From Oscillospiraceae bacterium (GTDB lineage Bacteria > Bacillota > Clostridia > Oscillospirales > CAG-272), in assembly GCA_009788105.1 (NCBI GenBank), contig WQSD01000021.1, positions 1 through 8,087 on the forward strand: DNA of 8,087 nucleotides. Reading direction: 5' to 3'. The position numbers and the translations under genes were made by a program. Below, piece by piece: positions 1 through 3,843 of the stretch; within the stretch, counting starts at the first letter, position 1, and every line of letters starts with the position of its first letter. The notes under the pieces are model-generated. The model saw only the letters and a program-made list of their open reading frames with translations. It was not told where the DNA came from and searched no databases.

Positions 1-278
1 GAGCTGCGCGCCCCCCTAACAACCCCGCGCAAACACCTTTTTTCAGAAAAAAGGTGCTTGACCACCAAAAAATATGAACAATGCGGGCTGTGCGTGGCAC
101 GAAGATGGAAAGCCAACGGAGTCCATTGCAAACAAGTACCCGCAGAGGGTACAGCGAAAACTTAAAATTCAGCACGATGTTGCTCCAGCAAGGACGGATA
201 GCGGGTGCGGGAGGGTATGTCCGCACCCGCAGGGACGGCAACCTGCCGTCCGAATGTTGGATTACACCCAGCCACCCC
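1..278 (+). repeat. Dispersed structured repeat, copy A (5' end cut by window)
   Basis: This stretch is repeated in inverted orientation near 2262-2553. Positions 88-207 align without gaps to the reverse complement of 2341-2460 with 100 of 120 identities by hand count. The flanking parts also correspond: CCCCCTAACAACC at about 12-24, a CAG-loop hairpin at 34-56, and TTACACCC at 262-269. Copy A holds four hairpins: 34-56 (10 bp stem, loop CAG), 137-153 (GTACCC/GGGTAC), 201-230 (GCGGGTGCGG/CCGCACCCGC, 10 bp) and 233-251 (GGACGGCA/TGCCGTCC, loop ACC). A 150-codon frame opens at 81, but copy B has a stop at codon 13 of the same frame, so I regard the element as non-coding. It could be a structured RNA or a MITE-like or REP-like element. 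The right boundary is approximate. Confidence 0.75.
34..56. repeat. CAG-loop hairpin of repeat copy A
   Basis: CACCTTTTTT and AAAAAAGGTG form a perfect 10 bp stem around a CAG loop. Copy B has a different but also perfect stem at the same place around the same loop (2487-2517), so pairing is kept while sequence changes. No U tract follows, so a plain terminator role is not indicated. Confidence 0.6.
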
Positions 279-321
279 TCCGCAGAGATATACTCGAATT
301 CCTCAAAAAAGCACTCCCAAC

Positions 322-356
322 AAAGAAAAAACCTCCCGCCACATGGCAGGAGGTTT
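322..356 (-). terminator. Intrinsic terminator of the HU gene
   Basis: On the minus strand, AAACCTCCTGCC pairs with GGCGGGAGGTTT around an ATGT loop. This is a 12 bp stem with one G·U pair, and it runs straight into a U-rich tail (plus-strand A runs at 322-330). It begins 7 bases after the HU stop codon, the usual place for a rho-independent terminator. Confidence 0.88.
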
Positions 357-362
357 GAGGAT

Positions 363-638
363 TTACTTCGCAATTGCGTCTTTGAAAACTTTACCAGCTT
401 TGAAAGCAGGAGCTTTTGTAGCAGGAATATTCACCGGCTCTTTTGTTCTTGGGTTCAAGCCTTTGCGAGCGCTGCGGCTTCTTACTTCAAATGTACCGAA
501 ACCAGTCAATTGAACTGTGCCACCAGCTTTTAGTTCAGATTGAACTGTTTCTACAAAAGCGTTTACAGCAGCTTCTGCATCTTTTTTAGTTAGGCTTGCT
601 TTCTCTGCAATAGCAGCCACTAGGTCTTTTTTAGTCAT
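363..638 (-). CDS. hup: HU-family DNA-binding protein
   Basis: The product is 91 residues, the usual size for bacterial HU, a dimeric nucleoid protein that bends and compacts DNA without strong sequence preference. It opens MTKKDLVAAIAEKASLTKKD, the typical helical dimerisation half. The family core follows, with GTVQLTGFGTFEVRSRSARKG leading into the beta-arm segment NPRTKEPVNIPATKAPAFKAGK, which contains the conserved NPxT and the proline-bearing arm tip that intercalates in DNA. The frame is open for 36 more codons upstream, but I start at 638 because AAGGAG (647-652) lies 8 bases before that ATG, the promoter lies inside the longer frame, and the protein then matches HU exactly. It is a single-gene unit with its own promoter (718-746) and terminator (322-356). 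It could be called HBsu/HupA/HupB; sequence alone does not separate these. Confidence 0.96.
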   Translation of the reverse strand: MTKKDLVAAIAEKASLTKKDAEAAVNAFVETVQSELKAGGTVQLTGFGTFEVRSRSARKGLNPRTKEPVNIPATKAPAFKAGKVFKDAIAK

Positions 639-668
639 GATTTTGACTCCTTGTTTTTTGTTATTTTT

Positions 669-688
669 ATAAGCCGCAAGCGACTTAT
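669..688 (-). promoter_or_regulatory. Hairpin in the HU mRNA leader
   Basis: In the HU transcript, ATAAGTCG pairs with CGGCTTAT (8 bp, one G·U) around a CTTG tetraloop. The hairpin sits about midway in a leader of roughly 70 bases, well upstream of the ribosome binding site. A stabilising or regulatory role is possible. No known RNA family was recognised. Confidence 0.45.
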
Positions 689-717
689 TGTTGACTGTGT
701 TTTTTCCTGTCCGCAAC

Positions 718-746
718 AGTATAACATATTTTTGACCTGTTGTCAA
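718..746 (-). promoter_or_regulatory. Sigma-A promoter of the HU gene
   Basis: On the minus strand, a perfect -35 TTGACA (741-746) and a -10 TATACT (718-723) are separated by exactly 17 bases, a near-consensus vegetative promoter. Transcription would begin near 711, giving a leader of about 70 bases. High strength fits an abundant nucleoid protein. Confidence 0.88.
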
Positions 747-750
747 ACAT

Positions 751-788
751 TATTTCAAAAAAATTTGGTTTTTTTGAAATATTTTTTT
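751..788 (+). terminator. A/T-rich hairpin plus T run between divergent promoters
   Basis: TATTTCAAAAAAA (751-763) pairs perfectly with TTTTTTTGAAATA (769-781) around TTTGG, and seven T residues follow at 782-788. The form is that of a weak plus-strand terminator, but no plus-strand gene precedes it. It sits between the -35 boxes of the two divergent promoters, so it may instead act as an insulator, a cruciform or an intrinsically curved upstream element. Confidence 0.45.
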
Positions 789-796
789 GTTAGGGG

Positions 797-826
797 TTGA
801 CAATACTGTTATTTCCACATTATAAT
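797..826 (+). promoter_or_regulatory. Sigma-A promoter of the transporter–kinase unit
   Basis: A perfect -35 TTGACA (797-802) and a perfect -10 TATAAT (821-826) are separated by 18 bases. Transcription would start near 833, divergent from the HU promoter. Confidence 0.85.
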
Positions 827-832
827 ATATTT

Positions 833-948
833 ATACAAATAAAAAAACAATGAAAAAAAGTTTGAAAACAACAAGTGAAAGGACGCGTAAGGAAAGGCAC
901 AAGTTTTATATTTTTGTGCGCGATTTTCCCTCGCGCGTGGCGCGAACC
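833..948 (+). promoter_or_regulatory. Possible structured leader of the ECF S-component gene
   Basis: If translation starts at 949, a leader of about 115 bases remains. It can form two mutually exclusive hairpins. One pairs GCACAA (897-902) with TTGTGC (914-919), extended by GGAAA (891-895) with TTTCC (925-929). The other pairs GCGCGA (918-923) with TCGCGC (931-936), just before the start codon. Competing stems are how riboswitches gate translation, and S-component genes are often controlled that way. I did not recognise TPP, FMN, THF, preQ1 or cobalamin consensus motifs. The reading fails if translation really begins at 850. Confidence 0.3.
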
Positions 949-1524
949 ATGAAAAAACAAACACACAAACTTGCATTATCCGCAATGTTCATCGCTCTTG
1001 GGTTTCTTGCACCATTTATTATAGGAAATGATATGGCTCTTGGCTCTATGTTCCTGCCAATGCACATTCCCATACTACTATGCGGATTTATTGTTGGCGG
1101 TCTGTGGGGTGGAGTTGTGGGAGCAACAGTGCCGCTACTGCGAACGCTAATTCTCGGCGTTCCTCCTATATACCCTATGTCCATTGCAATGTCAGCTGAA
1201 CTTGCGGTTTATGGATTGGTGGCAGGAGTGATGTATTATCTGCTTGTAATTCGCAAAAAGGCGAACACATATGACGCACGACACCTGCTATACACATATG
1301 TTTCTTTAATTGTCGCCATGCTTGCCGGGCGGGCTGTTTTCGGTGGTGTGATGTATGTTTTGTCGGTTATGTCCGCCACACGCCCCACTTTCACCATGTC
1401 CGCATTTATTGCAGGAGCATTCACTACGCCATGGTTGGGCATAGTAATCCAGCTTGCGCTTATACCTCCAATTGTCATTGCTACCAAAAAAGCGATGAGA
1501 AGCGACAGATACAATGAACATTGA
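949..1524 (+). CDS. Probable ECF transporter S component (substrate unknown)
   Basis: This is a hydrophobic protein of 191 residues, the usual size for the substrate-binding S subunit of energy-coupling factor importers, which works with a shared EcfT and two EcfA ATPases not present here. About five or six membrane segments are visible. The first begins at residue 8 (KLALSAMFIALGFLAPF). The LPMHIPILLCGFIVGG stretch (36-51) and PLLRTLILGVPPIYPMSIAM (62-81) with the following ELAVYGL resemble S components related to the vitamin transporters. The frame is open back to an ATG at 850, which would add a 33-residue basic tail. I prefer 949 because S components start just before the first membrane helix and because the extension uses AGG codons and GC-rich hairpin sequence unlike the rest. 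Neither start has a good ribosome binding site. The gene overlaps the kinase by 11 bases, which suggests transport followed by phosphorylation of one substrate. Confidence 0.75.
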   Translation: MKKQTHKLALSAMFIALGFLAPFIIGNDMALGSMFLPMHIPILLCGFIVGGLWGGVVGATVPLLRTLILGVPPIYPMSIAMSAELAVYGLVAGVMYYLLVIRKKANTYDARHLLYTYVSLIVAMLAGRAVFGGVMYVLSVMSATRPTFTMSAFIAGAFTTPWLGIVIQLALIPPIVIATKKAMRSDRYNEH

Positions 1525-2035
1525 TACCATCTTCCCTCTTATTGATGCTATGCTTGTCGAAGGTGGAGGGCTGGTGTGTCTTGATGGTCGCTCCTGCGCC
1601 GGCAAGACAACCATTGCGGCACAGCTTGCTGAGCATTACGGATGTGGTGTGGTGCATATGGATGATTTTTTCTTGCCCGCAGAAAAGCGAACACCTGAAT
1701 GTAACATCGACTTCCCGCGCTTTCGTCAACAAGTGACCGAGCAACTGCATTTATCGGAGTTTTCATACGACGCATATTGCTGTAAAAACGGCAAGTACAC
1801 TGCAAAAACAGTGCAAACAAGCCCTTTTCTGCTGATTGAGGGATGCTATTGCTTGCACCCTGACACCGAACTGAACCCTAATTTGCGATTGTTTGCAGAC
1901 ATTTCTTCGGAATTACAACGGGAGCGGTTGCTTATGCGAAATGGGGAAGATGGCTACAAAAAATTTTGCGAAATGTGGCTTCCGCGGGAAGAGGCGTATT
2001 TTCGAGCGCACCGTTTCTCCTTCAACAACAGCTAA
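1514..2035 (+). CDS. P-loop kinase, uridine kinase-like; C-terminus looks short
   Basis: The product is 173 residues with nucleoside/pantothenate-type kinase features. These are a Walker A loop GRSCAGKT (25-32), the MDDFFLP substrate-site motif (49-55) with its paired aspartates, an RTPE segment (59-62), LLIEGCYCLHP (106-116) ending the Walker B-like strand, and a lid region with arginines QRERLLMRN (135-143). It would phosphorylate a small hydroxylated substrate with ATP in the cytoplasm. The start overlaps the S-component gene by 11 bases, so the two are probably translationally coupled; only a weak ribosome binding site is seen. In relatives I recall, the segment matching WLPREEAYFRAH (155-166) is followed by a short strand with an acidic-hydrophobic end. 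Here the protein stops after FSFNNS, so a slight C-terminal truncation is possible. No frameshift continuation was found in the other two frames. Substrate unknown: a nucleoside, nicotinamide riboside or pantothenate-like vitamin are all open. Confidence 0.8.
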   Translation: MNIDTIFPLIDAMLVEGGGLVCLDGRSCAGKTTIAAQLAEHYGCGVVHMDDFFLPAEKRTPECNIDFPRFRQQVTEQLHLSEFSYDAYCCKNGKYTAKTVQTSPFLLIEGCYCLHPDTELNPNLRLFADISSELQRERLLMRNGEDGYKKFCEMWLPREEAYFRAHRFSFNNS

Positions 2036-2261
2036 TGCCCAAAACCATTCAACCGACACAAATCCACCCCACGCACGCGCTATCTGTCTTCACTCGCTTT
2101 TCAAAGACGGATTAACAGTGGTGCTGTGCGAATTACTCGTTCAAACTTCATCATTTTTAGAACAAAAACCCATTCACTGGATTGCCAAGGATTTTAGAAT
2201 AAATCCTGGCAATGACGATGCTGTGCATTTGGGTTAAAGATTGAATATTTATACAATCCCA
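2036..2261. other. Non-coding stretch between the kinase and repeat copy B
   Basis: No gene is supported. A plus-strand frame stays open across it to a stop near 2237, but it is the out-of-frame continuation of sequence inside the kinase gene and has no ribosome binding site or recognisable motif. The only clear structure is the hairpin at 2181-2213. No promoter was seen. Confidence 0.5.
2181..2213. repeat. Bulged hairpin without U tract
   Basis: ATTGCC-A-AGGATTT (2181-2194) pairs with AAATCCT-GGCAAT (2201-2213) around TAGAAT. The stem is 13 bp with one bulged A. There is no U run on either strand, so it is not a standard terminator, though it is the only candidate 3' structure after the kinase gene. 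Its core, 2193-2209, matches 6683-6699 at the end of rpoD in 16 of 17 positions. Confidence 0.5.
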
Positions 2262-2486
2262 AAGGCGGGACGTCGAGGGCGCCGTCCCCTACATGGGTGC
2301 GGTTGGTCATGGGGTGTAAGCCAGAGAACTTGAACTCTCTCACCCGCTATCCGTCCTCGTTGAAGCAACTTCGTGCTGAACAATAAGTTTCCACAGCACC
2401 CTCTGCGGGAACTTTTTTGCAATGGGTATTATTGGCTTTCCCTCTTCGTGCCACGCACAGTCCGCATTGTTTATGTTTTGGGGATT

Positions 2487-2517
2487 TTCAAACCCCTTTT
2501 CTGAAAAGGGGTTTGAA
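2487..2517. repeat. CAG-loop hairpin of repeat copy B
   Basis: TTCAAACCCCTTTT pairs perfectly with AAAAGGGGTTTGAA (14 bp). The loop is CTG on plus, CAG on minus. It is the counterpart of 34-56 in copy A; most stem positions outside the central TTTT/AAAA differ, yet pairing is complete in both. Confidence 0.65.
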
Positions 2518-2526
2518 TGCCGGGTT

Positions 2527-2553
2527 GTTAGGGGGCGGCAAGAGCCCCCTAAC
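2527..2553. repeat. Terminal hairpin of repeat copy B
   Basis: GTTAGGGGGC (2527-2536) pairs perfectly with GCCCCCTAAC (2544-2553) around GGCAAGA. In copy A only the second arm, CCCCCTAAC, is inside the window (near 12-20); the first arm would lie just left of position 1. Confidence 0.65.
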
Positions 2554-2695
2554 GAAAAAGCAGGCGTAAGTAGACGAGCGTGGCTTTATCCAGCAGAAAC
2601 AACTCCATCTCAAATGGGCAACTATCGGGTACTTCCCCAGTAGGTGCGGTGGTCAGCGAATGCCCCTCATGCCGCCCCAAGACAAAAATTCAAGC
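2554..2695. other. Unassigned stretch between repeat B and the terminator-like hairpin
   Basis: No gene is supported. On the minus strand a 46-codon frame is open from 2689 to a stop at 2549-2551, the stop lying in the arm of the repeat's terminal hairpin. It lacks an ATG at its start and a ribosome binding site. No known RNA family (SRP RNA, tmRNA, 6S, RNase P, T-box) was recognised by eye. Confidence 0.4.
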
Positions 2696-2733
2696 GTATA
2701 TGGGAGTGCTTTCGCACTCCCATATACATTTTT
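2696..2733 (+). terminator. Strong intrinsic terminator-like hairpin upstream of dgt
   Basis: GTATATGGGAGTGC (2696-2709) pairs perfectly with GCACTCCCATATAC (2714-2727) around TTTC, followed by ATTTTT (2728-2733). Stem, loop and U tract fit a plus-strand terminator. The nearest plus-strand gene stops about 660 bases upstream, so it either ends a long 3' UTR of the kinase transcript or an unannotated RNA, or it shields the dgt operon from read-through. Confidence 0.75.
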
Positions 2734-2773
2734 CTACAAACTTTGAGCAGGCAAGCAGGAATTGCGGATTTTT

Positions 2774-2801
2774 TTGCGTATATTATAAAGCGTATACTAT
2801 A
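2774..2801 (+). promoter_or_regulatory. Tentative promoter of the dgt-dnaG-rpoD operon
   Basis: TTGCGT (2774-2779) and TATAAG (2796-2801) are 16 bases apart, and TATACT (2791-2796) overlaps as another -10 candidate. Matches are weaker than at the other three promoters here and the implied leader is very short. The area is A/T-rich and lies between the terminator hairpin and dgt, where a promoter is expected. Confidence 0.35.
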
Positions 2802-2826
2802 AGCAGTCTTTACCAAGGAGGAAGCC

Positions 2827-3843
2827 ATGCACATAACCGACCGCGAACGACTGATATTATCCCCCTCCGCTTGCTTTTCCTCCGAAACAAAGGGGCGTGC
2901 CGTGCCTGAAGAAGAGGACACCATCCGCACCCCATTCCAGCGCGACCGCGACCGAATTATCCACTCAAAGGCATTTCGGCGACTGAAGCACAAGACGCAA
3001 GTTTTCCTCTGCCCCGAGTCGGACCACTACCGCACACGACTGACCCATACCCTTGAGGTGTCGCAAATTGCCCGCACTATCGCCCGTGGAATGCACCTGA
3101 ACGAGGACTTGTGCGAAGCCATCGCCCTTGGGCATGACCTGGGGCATACCCCCTTCGGTCATGCAGGGGAGCGGGTGCTCCGTGGCTGCTTTGACAGCAG
3201 TTACGCCCACAATCAGCAAAGCGTGCGTGTGGTGGATATTCTTGAGGACATGAACCTGAGCTTCGAAGTTCGTGACGGCATTCTTGGTCACGACAGCGAG
3301 GCGGCTTTGCCTATCACCCTTGAGGGGCAAATCGTTCGCCTTGCAGACAAAATCGCCTACATAAACCACGATATTGACGACGCTTGCCGTGCGGGAATTC
3401 TTTCCCCTGCGGATATTCCTGCTCACTTGCGTGAGGTACTGGGGGAAAGCCATTCCCGCCGTATCGGCACAATGGTGCACAGCATTATCCGCCGTGGGTT
3501 CGCCCACGGGCTTATCGCCATGGAAGAGGATATACACACCGCCACATTTGCCCTGCGGGATTTTATGAACGAGAATGTGTACACCAACCCCACCGCAAAA
3601 GGGGAGGAGCGCAAGGCGGCACAAATGCTGACCCAGCTGTACGAATTTTTCGCCACCGCTCCAGAGAAAATGCCCCCCGGTTACCGCAAAATTGCAGAGC
3701 AAGAGGGCGGAGCAAGGGCTACTGCCGACTTTATCGCCGACATGACCGACCGCTACGCCATTGATATGTACCGAGAGCTGTTTATTCCAAAGCTGTGGCG
3801 TGACCCTATTTCCGTTGATGTTGGGGAGGTGGGATATGATTAG
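2827..3843 (+). CDS. dgt: Deoxyguanosinetriphosphate triphosphohydrolase-like protein
   Basis: The product is 338 residues, the size of the shorter dGTPase-like family of Gram-positive bacteria. These HD-superfamily enzymes split dNTPs, classically dGTP, into deoxynucleoside and triphosphate and so trim the nucleotide pool. IHSKAFRRLKHKTQVF (45-60) is the family's N-terminal signature. The metal-binding set is complete: H74 in RLTHTLEV, the H103-D104 pair in GHDLGHTPFGH, with H107 and H112 nearby, and D174 in VRLADKIAYINHD. HNQQSVRV (128-135) is another conserved block. The start is fixed by AAGGAGG at 2815-2821, 5 bases before the ATG. The gene's end overlaps dnaG by 8 bases, so it is the first gene of an operon with dnaG and rpoD and is probably co-translated with primase. 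Substrate preference among dNTPs cannot be read from sequence. Confidence 0.93.
   Translation: MHITDRERLILSPSACFSSETKGRAVPEEEDTIRTPFQRDRDRIIHSKAFRRLKHKTQVFLCPESDHYRTRLTHTLEVSQIARTIARGMHLNEDLCEAIALGHDLGHTPFGHAGERVLRGCFDSSYAHNQQSVRVVDILEDMNLSFEVRDGILGHDSEAALPITLEGQIVRLADKIAYINHDIDDACRAGILSPADIPAHLREVLGESHSRRIGTMVHSIIRRGFAHGLIAMEEDIHTATFALRDFMNENVYTNPTAKGEERKAAQMLTQLYEFFATAPEKMPPGYRKIAEQEGGARATADFIADMTDRYAIDMYRELFIPKLWRDPISVDVGEVGYD
3823..3829 (+). promoter_or_regulatory. Ribosome binding site that sets the dnaG start
   Basis: GGGGAGG lies inside the last codons of dgt, 6 bases before the ATG at 3836. It decides between this start and an upstream in-frame ATG at 3761, which lacks such a site. 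Confidence 0.8.

Larger units (their letters stand above)
2262..2553 (-). repeat. Dispersed structured repeat, copy B (inverted)
   Basis: Read on the minus strand, this matches copy A at the window's left end. The core 2341-2460 is ungapped at 100 of 120 identities. Read 5' to 3' on the minus strand it holds a 10 bp GTTAGGGGGC hairpin (2553-2527), the CAG-loop hairpin (2517-2487), the conserved core, a GGGTG/CACCC-closed hairpin region (about 2345-2311), and GGGACG/CGTCCC (2288-2267). The order of the last two blocks differs from copy A, where a GGACGG hairpin precedes the TTACACCC motif, so the 3' half has been rearranged or replaced. The minus-strand frame that is open in copy A meets a stop at codon 13 here, which argues against a coding role. 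A degenerate echo of its 3' part, GGTGCGGTGGTCA, lies at 2643-2655. Boundaries are approximate. Confidence 0.75.

Noticed and set aside
81..533. Plus-strand open frame of 150 codons across the left repeat and antisense to the HU gene
   Set aside because: It has no ribosome binding site, runs through the HU terminator and coding region, and the matching frame in repeat copy B stops at codon 13.
850..948. N-terminal extension of the S component from the ATG at 850
   Set aside because: The 33-residue tail is highly basic, uses codons unlike the rest, has no ribosome binding site, and S components normally begin just before the first membrane helix. It is kept as an alternative, not excluded.
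1893..2237. Plus-strand frame running from inside the kinase gene to 2237, considered as a frameshifted kinase C-terminus
   Set aside because: The translated tail shows no similarity to the expected kinase ending and no ribosome binding site supports an independent gene.
1..2553. CRISPR array or insertion sequence as an explanation of the repeats
   Set aside because: There are only two long inverted copies, no short regularly spaced repeats, and no transposase reading frame between or within them.
2554..2695. Candidate housekeeping RNA (SRP RNA, tmRNA, 6S, T-box) between repeat B and the terminator
   Set aside because: None of the signature motifs of these RNAs could be found by eye on either strand.
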